64,000 nt of DNA from Hyphomicrobiales bacterium (lineage in GTDB: Bacteria > Pseudomonadota > Alphaproteobacteria > Rhizobiales > Rhizobiaceae). Below, one piece after another: positions 45,975-54,710 of the stretch. Under the pieces are notes generated by a model, which did no database searches, was not told the DNA's origin, and saw only the letters and a list, made by a program, of their open reading frames with translations. Position numbers and translations under genes: made by a program. The DNA lies in contig UCII01000002.1 in NCBI GenBank assembly GCA_900472485.1, positions 369,061-433,060 of the forward strand. Reading direction: 5' to 3'. How positions within the stretch are numbered: the stretch's first letter is position 1; each line of letters opens with the position of its first letter.

Positions 45975-47026
45975 TGGCCGGAATCATTCTCAAGGATGTC
46001 CGTAAAAGCTACGGCGGCAACGTCGATGCAATCAAGGGCGTATCGCTCGATATCGCCGATGGCGAACTTGTCGTGCTGGTTGGGCCTTCCGGCTGCGGCA
46101 AGTCCACACTCCTGCGCATGATCGCAGGCCTTGAAGCCATCACATCAGGCGAAATCAACATCGGCGGCCGTATCGTCAATCGCCTGGAACCCTCAGAGCG
46201 CGACATCGCGATGGTCTTTCAGAACTATGCGCTTTATCCGCACATGACCGTGCGCCAAAACCTGGCATATGGCCTGAAGAACCGGAATGTCCCGGCAGCC
46301 GAAATAAACCAGCGCATTCAATCAGCGGCACGATCGCTTGAAATCGAACCCTTCCTCGAGCGCAAGCCACGTCAACTCTCCGGTGGTCAGCGGCAACGCG
46401 TAGCGATGGGTCGTGCCATCGTGCGCGAGCCGGCGGCGTTCCTGTTCGACGAGCCGCTCTCCAATCTCGATGCCAAGCTGCGGGTGCAAATGCGTGTCGA
46501 GATCAGACGGCTGCAACGATCTCTCGCGACCACGAGCGTCTATGTCACCCATGACCAGATGGAGGCCATGACGCTGGCCGATCGCCTGGTCGTATTGAAT
46601 GGCGGGCGGATCGAACAGGTCGGCACGCCGATTGAACTTTACGAACGACCCGCCACGACCTTCGTTGCGACCTTCATAGGCTCGCCTTCGATGAATCTTC
46701 TGAAACCTACCGAAAACGGCACAATTGCGCTTTCGCCCGGCGGCCGCCTTAGTGGCGCTGACATGACGATCGGCATCCGGCCCGAGGATCTTCACCTGGC
46801 CGGCGGCGCGAGCGATGCGGCTTTCAGCGCAAAAGTGCGTGTCCAGGCTGTGGAACTCGTCGGGGCGGAGAGCTACGTCTACGGTACCCTGGCGGACGGC
46901 CAAACCATCGTCTTTCGAGTTTCGGGGCGGTCCCGGATCGCAATGGACACCGAATGCGTGGTTGCCGCTTCCGCCGGGAGCCTGCATTTCTTCGACGGTC
47001 AAGGGAACCGATCAGACCCCCTATAA
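45974..47026 (+). CDS. ugpC: sn-Glycerol-3-phosphate ABC transporter ATP-binding protein
   Basis: 350 residues. Walker [10 protein letters not shown], signature [15 protein letters not shown], Walker [15 protein letters not shown]-loop [13 protein letters not shown], then a MalK-like C-terminal OB/TOBE part ([12 protein letters not shown]). Energises UgpBAE. The usual ugpQ phosphodiesterase gene does not follow; the next gene is the DUF47-pit pair. Confidence 0.92.
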   Translation: MAGIILKDVRKSYGGNVDAIKGVSLDIADGELVVLVGPSGCGKSTLLRMIAGLEAITSGEINIGGRIVNRLEPSERDIAMVFQNYALYPHMTVRQNLAYGLKNRNVPAAEINQRIQSAARSLEIEPFLERKPRQLSGGQRQRVAMGRAIVREPAAFLFDEPLSNLDAKLRVQMRVEIRRLQRSLATTSVYVTHDQMEAMTLADRLVVLNGGRIEQVGTPIELYERPATTFVATFIGSPSMNLLKPTENGTIALSPGGRLSGADMTIGIRPEDLHLAGGASDAAFSAKVRVQAVELVGAESYVYGTLADGQTIVFRVSGRSRIAMDTECVVAASAGSLHFFDGQGNRSDPL

Positions 47027-47107
47027 GCAGCTCAAATCTTGGGATGACGCTATCGGAGAGCGTCGTTTTGCGGGCGCTTCGGCTTTCCATGTCACCTTCC
47101 GTCATTT

Positions 47108-47125
47108 ATGACGGATTTATGACAA
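47108..47125 (-). promoter_or_regulatory. Pho box, reverse orientation
   Basis: Read on the minus strand: TTGTCATAAATCCGTCAT, matching the PhoB consensus CTGTCATAAATCTGTCAT at 16 of 18 bases, with two 7-base repeats 11 bases apart. It lies 22 bases before the DUF47 start and overlaps a palindrome CCGTCATTTATGACGG (47099-47114). Position over the start region fits repression; PhoB is known to repress the homologous orfA-pit operon in Sinorhizobium meliloti. Confidence 0.72.
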
Positions 47126-47146
47126 CGCCTGTTTGGAGTGCCGAAA

Positions 47147-47785
47147 GTGAACTGGTTTCGTAGATTGATGCCGAGAGAAGACCGTTTTTTTGATCTTTTC
47201 TCTCGACATTCGCGCACGATCGTCAGCGCGGCGGAAGCTCTGGACGAATTGCTGGCCGGCAAAAACACGGAGCAGCACTGCCAGCGCATCATTGAGCTCG
47301 AGAACGAGGCCGATGACATCACGCGCGAAGTTCTGCTTGCCACTCGGCGCAGTTTCATCACGCCCTTTGACCGTGGCGACATCAAGGATCTCATCATGTC
47401 AATGGACGATGCGATCGACATGATGCACAAGACTGTCAAGACGATCCGGCTGTTCGAGCAGGACAGTTTTGATCCTGGTATGCAGGAAATGGGCAAAGCG
47501 ATCGTCGAGGCGGCAAAATTGGTAGCCGAGGCAATCCCTCTCCTTGATCGCATGAGTGCCAACTCTTCCCGCCTCAGCGCGCTTACAGAAGAGGTCGTAA
47601 AGGTCGAGGGTCGCTCCGATGAACTACACGATCAAGGTCTAAAAGATCTCTTTCGCCGATATGGCAGCACCAACCCAATGGCCTACATCATCGGCAGCGA
47701 GATCTTTGGCGAACTGGAGAAGGTCGTCGATCGTTTCGAGGATGTCGCCAATGAAATCAGCGGCATCGTAATCGAGAACGTCTGA
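47147..47785 (+). CDS. DUF47-family phosphate-transport accessory protein (PhoU-like)
   Basis: 212 residues from GTG 47147 (GGAG 8 bases upstream; GTG 47138 also in frame). All-helical PhoU-like fold typical of the Pit accessory family: WFRRLMPREDRFFDLFSRHS, ENEADDITREVL, TPFDRGDIKDLIMSMDDAIDMM (metal-contact helix) and EIFGELEKVVDRFEDVANEISGIVIE. It overlaps pit by one base and corresponds to OrfA of rhizobial orfA-pit; thought to control or assist the transporter. Confidence 0.9.
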   Translation: MNWFRRLMPREDRFFDLFSRHSRTIVSAAEALDELLAGKNTEQHCQRIIELENEADDITREVLLATRRSFITPFDRGDIKDLIMSMDDAIDMMHKTVKTIRLFEQDSFDPGMQEMGKAIVEAAKLVAEAIPLLDRMSANSSRLSALTEEVVKVEGRSDELHDQGLKDLFRRYGSTNPMAYIIGSEIFGELEKVVDRFEDVANEISGIVIENV

Positions 47786-48789
47786 TGGAGGCCACTCTCG
47801 CTTTCCCATTGCTGGCGGGCCTCATCGCGGTGGCATTGTTCTTCGACTTTTTGAATGGGCTGCACGATGCCGCCAATTCAATTGCCACCATCGTCTCGAC
47901 AAGGGTCCTGCGACCGCAATATGCCGTGTTATGGGCCGCATTCTTCAATTTCATCGCCTTCCTGTTTTTCGGGCTTCACGTCGCCGAAACCCTCGGCACC
48001 GGCATTATCGATCCTAACATCGTCACGCCACAGGTCATCTTTGCCGCCCTGATGGGGGCGATCATATGGAATATCGTGACCTGGGTACTCGGCATACCAT
48101 CAAGCTCGTCGCATGCTCTGGTCGGTGGCCTCGTCGGTGCCGGCGTGGCGAAGATCGGCATGGACGCCATTGTTTGGTCCGGCCTGCTGAAGACAGCGGG
48201 CGCGATCGTCATGTCGCCGCTGCTTGGCTTCGTACTCGCGCTCTTCCTCGTTTTATGCGTGACATGGATATTCGTTCGCCAGACGCCCTTCTCCGTCGAC
48301 AGCACCTTCCGCGTCCTGCAATTCGTCTCCGCCTCCCTCTATTCCCTCGGCCATGGCGGAAACGACGCCCAGAAGACGATGGGTATCATCGCCGTGCTGC
48401 TCTACTCCCAAGGTCATACAGGAGCGGAGTTCCATGTGCCCCTATGGGTCGTGTTATCCTGTCAGTCCGCGATGGCGCTGGGGACACTGTTTGGCGGCTG
48501 GCGGATCGTGCACACGATGGGCTCGAAGATCACCAGGCTCAATCCAATGCAGGGCTTTTGCGCTGAGACCGGTGGCGCCTTGACCTTGTTTGCCGCGACA
48601 TGGCTTGGCATCCCGGTCTCGACGACGCATACGATCACAGGCGCAATCGTCGGCGTCGGCGCCGCGCGGCGGGTCTCGGCGGTGCGATGGGGATTAGCGG
48701 GCAATATCGTCGTCGCATGGATAATCACCCTGCCCGCGGCTGCTGCTATCTCGGCAATCGCCTACTGGATCACGAACTGGGTGGGATAA
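47785..48789 (+). CDS. pit: Low-affinity inorganic phosphate transporter, Pit family
   Basis: 334 residues. Pit signatures occur twice: FLNGLHDAANSIATIVSTRVL near the N-terminus and GHGGNDAQKTMGII in the second half, each contributing to the metal-phosphate path; WVLGIPSSSSHALVGGLVG and WLGIPVSTTHTITGAIVG are the paired repeats. About ten membrane segments. Imports metal-phosphate by proton symport. Coupled to the DUF47 gene and under the Pho box before it, so probably on in phosphate sufficiency. Confidence 0.93.
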   Translation: MEATLAFPLLAGLIAVALFFDFLNGLHDAANSIATIVSTRVLRPQYAVLWAAFFNFIAFLFFGLHVAETLGTGIIDPNIVTPQVIFAALMGAIIWNIVTWVLGIPSSSSHALVGGLVGAGVAKIGMDAIVWSGLLKTAGAIVMSPLLGFVLALFLVLCVTWIFVRQTPFSVDSTFRVLQFVSASLYSLGHGGNDAQKTMGIIAVLLYSQGHTGAEFHVPLWVVLSCQSAMALGTLFGGWRIVHTMGSKITRLNPMQGFCAETGGALTLFAATWLGIPVSTTHTITGAIVGVGAARRVSAVRWGLAGNIVVAWIITLPAAAAISAIAYWITNWVG

Positions 48790-48821
48790 AGCCGGTAAAC
48801 CCTATTGCACAACTGCGAGGT

Positions 48822-49007
48822 TCAATTCCCTTCGCCGCCGGCATCGCCCTTCTGCATGTTTTTCTCAGGAGACGGCTTTTCTCCCTTTTTCATGACAGGC
48901 GGAATGGCCGGCCTTTCCACCGCACCGGTCGCGCCCTCGGTCTCCTCATATTTCCCTGCTCGCGAGCGAGGGAGATCTGTCGTCTTTTCGTGCTTCTGCT
49001 TCTTCAT
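48822..49007 (-). CDS. Small hydrophilic protein in the general-stress island
   Basis: 61 residues from ATG 49007 (GGAAGGGG site). Very polar and Lys/Glu/Pro/Gly-rich (MKKQKHEKTTDLPRSR start, ending QKGDAGGEGN), probably disordered. An EcfG-type promoter match lies at 49043-49067. Convergent with pit. Small hydrophilic proteins of this sort are common in rhizobial general-stress regulons. Confidence 0.55.
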   Translation of the reverse strand: MKKQKHEKTTDLPRSRAGKYEETEGATGAVERPAIPPVMKKGEKPSPEKNMQKGDAGGEGN

Positions 49008-49042
49008 GACAACCCCTTCCCACGTGATCATCAGTCGGATGG

Positions 49043-49067
49043 AACTATTTCCGCATTGAGAGGTTCC
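49043..49067 (-). promoter_or_regulatory. EcfG-type promoter match
   Basis: On the minus strand, GGAAC - 16 bases - AGTT, against the alphaproteobacterial general-stress consensus GGAAC-N16/17-CGTT. Predicted start about 30 bases before ATG 49007. Confidence 0.45.
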
Positions 49068-49119
49068 TAAGCATCGTCTGGATGATCGAAAGAGTTGGCA
49101 TTCCGGATCCCGAATAACC

Positions 49120-49503
49120 TCAGAGGCTGCAAAGCGATCGAACAACGTCCACAAGACGTTTCATGTCGGTGGGTTTCCCGAGATTGGGCACTTTGGCGAA
49201 GACATCGTGTCGGGCAAGTTCTGCCGGATCGCTCGCACTGGCGAGGACGAATGGTACCCCCCATGACTTTAGGAGGAGAGCGACAGGCGTGACCTTCTCG
49301 CTACCGAGAGTGACATCCAGCACAGCAGCATCCGGACGTTGGCGCTTCAGAAGATCAAGGGCTTGATCGACCGAACTCGCCGGGCCCAGGACCTCAAATC
49401 CGCTTCTGCTCAACACGCTTTCCAGCTCAATTGCGATAAAGAACTCGTCTTCAACCACAAGAACGATCCCAGGTGGAATTTCGCCGTTTTCAGGTTCGCT
49501 CAT
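49120..49503 (-). CDS. Single-domain response regulator
   Basis: 127 residues, receiver domain only. Acidic pocket E18-D19-E20, phosphoryl acceptor D63 in AAVLDVTLG, Ser/Thr switch position in LASAS, and Lys of NLGKPTD. Its ATG lies in the 4-base overlap with the HWE kinase stop, so this is the kinase's cognate partner. Such proteins in rhizobia act as phosphate sinks or relays towards PhyR. Confidence 0.9.
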   Translation of the reverse strand: MSEPENGEIPPGIVLVVEDEFFIAIELESVLSRSGFEVLGPASSVDQALDLLKRQRPDAAVLDVTLGSEKVTPVALLLKSWGVPFVLASASDPAELARHDVFAKVPNLGKPTDMKRLVDVVRSLCSL

Positions 49504-50486
49504 AAATGCTTCCAGGGGAGCTTGATGATGACAGCCAAACCCTTTGGATCGAAGTTAAGTTCCACAGTTCCGCCAAGATGTCGACAGGTGCCCTCGATCA
49601 ACTCGGTACCGTACCCTCTTCGCTTCGGTGGCGCGACCGTGGGGCCGCCTATCTCACGCCACCGGCATACAAAGTACGACCGGCTTTCCGATCCATCCTC
49701 CAATGACCATTCGATATGCAACGCACCCTTTGGAACGGATAGTGCGCCGTACTTCAACGCATTCGTTGCCAGCTCGTGAAACATCATGCTGATCGGCACT
49801 ATCCTCGAACCTGGGATCTGGACGGTGGGTCCTTCGCAATGGAGACGATCCATTTCAGGCTCACTGACCGACTGCCTCAACAGGGTTTCAAAATCGGCCG
49901 TTTCATTGATGGCGGCTATCTCCTGGGCATGAAGAGTGACCTCGAGGCGCCCCAGGAAACGGTCGCGGTAGTCTACACCTGTGAGAGCTTCGGCATCCAT
50001 TCGCATCGCAAGCGACCGCACGACCGCAAAAAGGTTTTTCATCCGGTGTCGTGTCTCCGAAATGATGAAATCCTTCTCCGTGTCCCGGCGCTGCGTTTCC
50101 GTCACATCGTCGAAGAGAACAAGGATATTGGTGCTATTGTCATCCGGATGCACAAGATGGCGTGCGTCGACGAGGAAAGTGCGTCGGCCGATAGTTGGGA
50201 AGTCGTGCACTACTTCGTAGCCAATGACAGCGGCCGCCTTCGGGATAACTGCAGCGATCAGTTGCCGGAGCTCGGTAATATCCCACTGACCATTGCCGAG
50301 ATCAAAGAAACTCTCGCCCAGAATATCATCGCGCTCCACCTTGAAGGTTTTCAGGAACGCATTGTTTGCAGTGGAAACGCATAGGCTCTGGTCAAGGACG
50401 ACGATCGGCTGCGTCATCGTATCGACCACGCCTTGCGCCTGGACATGTCCGGTTCGCAAAAGGCGGTATAGATCTTCCAGCATCAT
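49500..50486 (-). CDS. HWE-family sensor histidine kinase with PAS domain
   Basis: 328 residues from ATG 50486 (GGAGGAA upstream); the frame upstream to 50591 is unsupported. A PAS fold covers residues ~15-140 (VVDTMTQPIVVLDQSLCVSTAN). H147 in RHRMKNLFAVVRSL is the phospho-acceptor, followed by the HWE ATPase part: HELATNALKYGAL (N-box) and CRWREIGGP (the W-x-E element). No membrane segment, so cytoplasmic. HWE kinases commonly feed the PhyR general-stress pathway, which fits the sigma gene 3 kb away. Confidence 0.9.
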   Translation of the reverse strand: MMLEDLYRLLRTGHVQAQGVVDTMTQPIVVLDQSLCVSTANNAFLKTFKVERDDILGESFFDLGNGQWDITELRQLIAAVIPKAAAVIGYEVVHDFPTIGRRTFLVDARHLVHPDDNSTNILVLFDDVTETQRRDTEKDFIISETRHRMKNLFAVVRSLAMRMDAEALTGVDYRDRFLGRLEVTLHAQEIAAINETADFETLLRQSVSEPEMDRLHCEGPTVQIPGSRIVPISMMFHELATNALKYGALSVPKGALHIEWSLEDGSESRSYFVCRWREIGGPTVAPPKRRGYGTELIEGTCRHLGGTVELNFDPKGLAVIIKLPWKHL

Positions 50487-50781
50487 TGCCGTTCCTCCAA
50501 CGGATGCACCCAACATGTGTCGCAGGTTCTCTACTGAAAATAATGGCCGGTTGAGCACTGGCAAGACCGGCAACGAAGGTGATGCTATCAAAGTAATTCA
50601 ACCGCTTTTCCTGCCCTTCTTTGCCACGCGAGCACGGTGCAGAGACAGCCCGTCTAACGGGATACTTTCAACTTTGCGAGTGTGCACCGCCAGGCCTGGA
50701 AATTTCAGCTAGAGCCGTACCGGCTGCGCCAACTGCTGGCATCGACCTGGGAGATGCTCGAGCAAAGCCTGATTTGAAAAA

Positions 50782-50806
50782 GGAACTTTCGAGTCGGAAG
50801 GAGGTT
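50782..50806 (+). promoter_or_regulatory. EcfG-like promoter match
   Basis: GGAAC - 16 bases - GGTT, about 44 bases before the small membrane-protein ATG. It is 80 percent identical over 25 bases to the match at 51537. Confidence 0.35.
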
Positions 50807-50849
50807 TGGATGTGAAACGCTGGTTTCTAGCTCAGGGAAAAAAGCAGCC

Positions 50850-51011
50850 ATGCCCGTCTTCGAAAGGGAAAAATACGGCGCTTTAATCGCCTATGTCATA
50901 TTGGTGGTGCTTGTCGGCTGTGTATTGGTTGCGGGAGCCCTTTTCTTTTATCAACCTGAGCCGCAACGGCCCGGTCAGCCACCGCCCCATGCCCTGGATC
51001 AATCCCAATAG
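50850..51011 (+). CDS. Small single-pass membrane protein
   Basis: 53 residues: short charged N-terminus MPVFEREKYG, one transmembrane helix (ALIAYVILVVLVGCVLVAGALFFY), then a Pro/Gln-rich tail (QPEPQRPGQPPPHALDQSQ). CAGGGA precedes the ATG. An EcfG-like promoter lies just upstream. Not recognised; short membrane peptides of this type recur in rhizobial stress regulons. Confidence 0.5.
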   Translation: MPVFEREKYGALIAYVILVVLVGCVLVAGALFFYQPEPQRPGQPPPHALDQSQ

Positions 51012-51945
51012 TATGAAGAAAAGGCCGGCAACCCCTTGATCGCTATCGCAAGCGGCGTCCCCGCCAGACGCGCCATGAATCCAATCCGGCCCAGCGGCCT
51101 TTGAATTCATGACGCGCCTCAGGAGGCGGCTCGCCAGCGGGCTTGCGAGCCAGGAGGGACCGGCGTTGACTTCCCTCCGGCGGCCGAACCCGTATGTGCG
51201 GAATTTGTTCCTGAACGGAGGTAAATATCGAGCCAGCACCGTGTGGATCAAATTCGGCGCAGATTGCGTTCGGCTTGCGGCGCGAAAACCCAAGGTTTTG
51301 GTCCGCCAACGACCCAAGATCGTCTAGAGAGCACTGTCTCACCGCAATTCCTGGATCAAGGGCGATGCTTCTTGAATTGCCGGCAGTTTCAAAACGAAGG
51401 TCTCGTTCAACAGGTGAATGATCATGCTGGGATCGGCAGCCGCGCACCATTACAATTGGCTTTGAGTTACACGTCCGGGGATGTTCAAAACGCCTCGCAC
51501 CCGAGGAGAGTATTGGCAAGCAAGGATTTCAAATGGGGAACTTTCGGAGCGGAGCGAGGTTCGAAGCCGAAGCCTGCGTTGCCGCACCAAGGAAAGACGC
51601 GTGACGACGCACACCTTCAAAAAGAAGACATAGCGCCCGGGTCGTCTGCATCATGCTGATTACCCTATGTGGATGCGGACTATAGACAGGCACCATCGTT
51701 TTTCGACACCACGTTGGTCAATGCCTCGGCCAGCATTCGCTCCATGCTCTGGACCAATTCACTAGTGCGGCCGTTGGTTCGAACAGCGCAGGCTGTACCG
51801 CCGCCCGCTCGCCGATCAATACAGGTTTTTGGGTCAACCTCCCATATCGCAGCAAGTTCAGAGAAAAATGAAGTCCGAGGCGGTTCAAAACACCCGTGTA
51901 GTCAGGGGAGAGAGGTCGCCTTGGTCCCGACGTGGAAACGATATC
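51012..51945. other. Gene-poor stretch in the stress island
   Basis: Over 900 bases. Several ORFs overlap on both strands (for example 51043-51519 minus and 51243-51659 plus) but none has a ribosome site or believable protein sequence. It holds one EcfG-like promoter at 51537-51561. A regulatory RNA or the long leader of the next regulator gene is possible. Confidence 0.4.
51537..51561 (+). promoter_or_regulatory. EcfG-like promoter match
   Basis: GGAAC - 16 bases - GGTT on the plus strand, about 385 bases before the response regulator at 51946 with no clear gene between. Confidence 0.3.
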
Positions 51946-52329
51946 ATGGTTCGCAGCTACAGCAAGATGTTTGCGGGCAAGCGGGTTCTCATCGTCGAAG
52001 ATGAGTATTTGCTGGCCGACGAAACGCGCCGTCAGCTCAAGAGGTTAGGCGCGACCGTCATCGGCCCGACCGGTCGTGTAGACGTTGCTCTGGAGTTGAT
52101 TGATGACGAGGAGATAGATGTCGCTATTCTCGATATATATCTCGACGGTGAACTGGTGTTCCCAGTTGCGGAGCGACTACAGGAACTCAATATCGCTTTC
52201 ATCTTTGCTACCGCATATGATCCCTCCATCGTGCCTGCGCCGTTCAAGGGATTTTTATTGAACGAAAAGCCATTCGAATTGGAGAAAATCGCACAAGCGT
52301 TATTTGGTCCGCGTCCCATCGGCATGTGA
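51946..52329 (+). CDS. Single-domain response regulator, paralogue A
   Basis: 127 residues from ATG 51946; the frame to 51829 is unsupported. Receiver domain with E18-D19-E20, D63 in VAILDIYLDGE and K108-P109 in NEKPFE, so all phospho-transfer residues are kept. It shares a recognisable N-terminus (YSKMFAGKRVLIVEDEY) with the regulator 400 bases downstream, showing a duplication. 52330-52733 between them holds no supported gene. Confidence 0.87.
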   Translation: MVRSYSKMFAGKRVLIVEDEYLLADETRRQLKRLGATVIGPTGRVDVALELIDDEEIDVAILDIYLDGELVFPVAERLQELNIAFIFATAYDPSIVPAPFKGFLLNEKPFELEKIAQALFGPRPIGM

Positions 52330-52733
52330 AAATAAACTGACGTATCTGATTTTGCACGCCGTTGACGGCGATGTGGATCGTCGCACAACGAGCTGGGAGG
52401 GGTGGACGTCATTTTCCCTCCGCCAGATCGAACCAACAGCTTCGACAGTTGTTCCTCGATGCAGACGAGTATGGCGTCCCGCGCCATCGATGCTTCATGG
52501 TTGTCCACGGCCTGCTACAGCACGCAATTTGGTCTCTACGTCAAAAACGGCGGACACATTTCCGAAGGCTTTCGTCGCCGACTTCGTTCGATGCACAGAC
52601 CTTTGCTGGCTTGAAGGTGATCTTCTGACCAGCCGGCTCGCCCGGCGGCGTTCATGAGCGAGGATCGGCTTTGCATTCACGTTGAATTCACGCAGAGCGA
52701 ACTATGATCGCATAACCTGAGCTGGGCTGGCCA
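52330..52733. other. Gene-free stretch between response regulator paralogues
   Basis: 404 bases with only unsupported ORFs. No GGAAC-type promoter found ahead of the second regulator. Confidence 0.4.
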
Positions 52734-53117
52734 ATGAACGATTCGACAACTGCATATAGTAAAATGTTTTCCGGCAAACGGCTCTTGATCGTCGAGGACG
52801 AATATTTCCTTGCAGAACGGACGGGCCTGAAGTTGCGTTCGCTGGGAGCCACTCTGATCGGCCCGATTGCCGATGTCCCGCATGCTCTCGATTTGATTGA
52901 AGGCAACCAGGTGGATGCGGCGATTATCGACATCCGGCTTGATCCGGATCTTGCGTATGCGATGGCTGAAGCGCTTGAAAAACTCGGGCTTCCCTACGTA
53001 TTTGCCACCGCGGATAACCCTCCCCCGCAATTTTCCGGCTTCGTCCTGCGAGAAAAAGCTGATGATATCGAGCATATCGCCATGGCGTTGTTCGGTACGC
53101 GACGGTTGGATATCTAA
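52734..53117 (+). CDS. Single-domain response regulator, paralogue B
   Basis: 127 residues. Receiver with E21-D22-E23, acceptor D66 in AAIIDIRLD and K108 in REKADD. The Pro that normally follows the conserved Lys is Ala here. Closely related to paralogue A (YSKMFSGKRLLIVEDEYFLAERT). Convergent with the sigma gene, 11 bases apart. Confidence 0.87.
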   Translation: MNDSTTAYSKMFSGKRLLIVEDEYFLAERTGLKLRSLGATLIGPIADVPHALDLIEGNQVDAAIIDIRLDPDLAYAMAEALEKLGLPYVFATADNPPPQFSGFVLREKADDIEHIAMALFGTRRLDI

Positions 53118-53128
53118 GAACCGAAGTA

Positions 53129-53632
53129 TCAATAAAGGTCCTCGTCAAGCTGGGCCGCGAGCTGCTGGCGAGCCCGGTTGACGCGACTTTTTACGGTGCC
53201 AATCGCACAACCGAACTTTGTGGCGGCATCTTCGTAGGAGCGGCCTTCGATCACCACATACTCCAGCACTATCCGATAGTGTTCCGGCAGGCGGTTGCAC
53301 GCTCGTTGCAGTTCCTTTGCCCGGATCGTCCATTCCTGCGACGCTGGTGCGACGCCGACGTCGGATATGCATTTCTTGTTGCCCGGAGCCTCACGTTTGG
53401 CGATGCGGAACTTTGTGCAGAATGTATTGCGCATGATGGTGAACAGCCACGATTTCAGCCGAGTGCCAGGATCGAACTGGTCGATATTGGCCAAAGCTTT
53501 TGTCAGCGTCTCCTGAACCAAGTCATCGGCGTCCGTGGAATTTCGGTGGAATGTTCTGGCGAAGGCGCGCAGGGCTGGAATGAGCTCCACGATTTCAACC
53601 TGCAAACGACTGGAACTGGACAGATGGATCAC
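53129..53632 (-). CDS. ECF RNA polymerase sigma factor, EcfG (general stress) type
   Basis: 167 residues from GTG 53632, which has AAAGGAG 6 bases upstream; the ATG at 53659 has no ribosome site. Region 2: FHRNSTDADDLVQETLTKALANIDQFDPGTRLKSWLFTIMRNTF with the DLVQET and LKSWLFTIMRN strings typical of the EcfG/ECF15 group. Region 4: CNRLPEHYRIVLEYVVIEGRSYEDAATKFGCAIGTVKSRVNRAR. It directs polymerase to GGAAC-N16/17-CGTT promoters; one perfect match lies upstream of the gene itself. NepR and PhyR genes are not adjacent, so this may be a second EcfG copy, as some rhizobia have. Confidence 0.88.
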   Translation of the reverse strand: MIHLSSSSRLQVEIVELIPALRAFARTFHRNSTDADDLVQETLTKALANIDQFDPGTRLKSWLFTIMRNTFCTKFRIAKREAPGNKKCISDVGVAPASQEWTIRAKELQRACNRLPEHYRIVLEYVVIEGRSYEDAATKFGCAIGTVKSRVNRARQQLAAQLDEDLY

Positions 53633-53659
53633 TGTATTCTCCTTTGCCGTATCGCTCAT

Positions 53660-54220
53660 TCAACAGCTATGATCCGGATGCAGACCTGACATCTTTGGCG
53701 GCGCCAAATGCATCCTGTCGTTGGTTCAAATGAAAACAGACCTCTAGTTGCGACATTCGCCGCATGTAGGGAAATGACCAAGACCATTCTGAGGTCCACT
53801 CAACCGCTTTCACACTTCGAAGGAACGGCTCCATGCCCAGCATGTTCCATGTGATAAGAAGATTCTTTCGGATGGCTCTGGTGCATACTCTGCGGCTCTT
53901 TCAAAGACAGCACACAAGACCTTCTCTCGGCGATATTGGGTAGGCAAATCTCTCGGGATCCGCGAGGCGGAAGTAAAACGCAGGGCATTCACGCCACTTA
54001 GACGCGTCAGATTTGCCCTCTCGTAAGGCGAATGCGACGTGGTTTTTCGACCATAAAACGATGGGTGCTGCCCGCGGGAGATATACCTCCGGTTCCGGAT
54101 TTTGCAGCATTGTAAAAACCTTCGCTGCGCAGCATTGCTTCCGGCGCCGCTTTGTTCGCTATGAACCAATTTGCCGGATCATCGGCGTAGCGATTTTCAA
54201 CGAAGAACAGCTTCGGATAA
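53660..54220. other. Leader of the sigma gene and gene-free stretch
   Basis: About 560 bases. It contains the EcfG promoter at 53824-53848 and otherwise only unsupported ORFs (53810-54169 minus, 54013-54399 plus). Confidence 0.4.
53824..53848 (-). promoter_or_regulatory. EcfG consensus promoter upstream of the sigma gene
   Basis: On the minus strand, GGAAC (53848-53844) - 16 bases - CGTT (53827-53824), a perfect consensus match. It points at the EcfG-type sigma gene, whose start is about 190 bases on, implying autoregulation. Confidence 0.65.
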
Positions 54221-54676
54221 TCAGCGATCGACTTGCGTGGGAAGAATCGTGTCGACAGACACCTCGCCCTCCAGCACGCCGCGTTTCAAGTCGGTTCGGC
54301 CGTGGGCAATCTCGATCACGGTATAAAGCTTATCATCGCGAAATGCGCTCGCATTGCTGGTCGTCACATCTTCGGCGGGGCCCGCATCGACTTCCATAAA
54401 ATCAAGCTCACTGCCCGCTGCCACGATGCGCGCGTCGCCTGCGGTCCTGGCCGCCACGATGACCTTGCCCTGATTGGGAGCGTTGTCCCAATGCGGATCT
54501 TCCGGAGCGGCGATGGGTTCCAAACGGTAAATATTCAGTGCCTCCTCGACATCGGTTGCCGAAGCAATGGTTGCCGCATCCCGAAGCTGATTCTTGCTCT
54601 CGACTGATCGTCCGAAGGCTGTTCTACTGGTTGCATTATTGACATCGTCGGTGCCTGTTCTCGAAACATTCGACAT
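54221..54676 (-). CDS. Hypothetical protein, probably stress-induced
   Basis: 151 residues from ATG 54676 (GAGGAA upstream). No signal peptide or Cys. N-terminal ~45 residues are polar, then IASATDVEEALNIYRLEPIAAPEDPHWDNAPNQGKVIVAARTAGDARIVAAGSELDF, and a C-terminal segment with a variant EIAHGRTDLKRGVLEGEV. Family not recognised. An EcfG-like promoter lies about 35-60 bases upstream. Confidence 0.6.
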   Translation of the reverse strand: MSNVSRTGTDDVNNATSRTAFGRSVESKNQLRDAATIASATDVEEALNIYRLEPIAAPEDPHWDNAPNQGKVIVAARTAGDARIVAAGSELDFMEVDAGPAEDVTTSNASAFRDDKLYTVIEIAHGRTDLKRGVLEGEVSVDTILPTQVDR

Positions 54677-54710
54677 GACATTCCTCGTTGTTCCTGCATC
54701 GTTGTTCCCT

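Noticed and set aside
51043..51659. Overlapping ORFs on both strands in the stress island gap
   Set aside because: No ribosome sites, low-complexity translations, and they overlap each other.
53810..54169. 119-codon minus-strand ORF upstream of the sigma gene
   Set aside because: Runs across the EcfG promoter and has no protein-like features.
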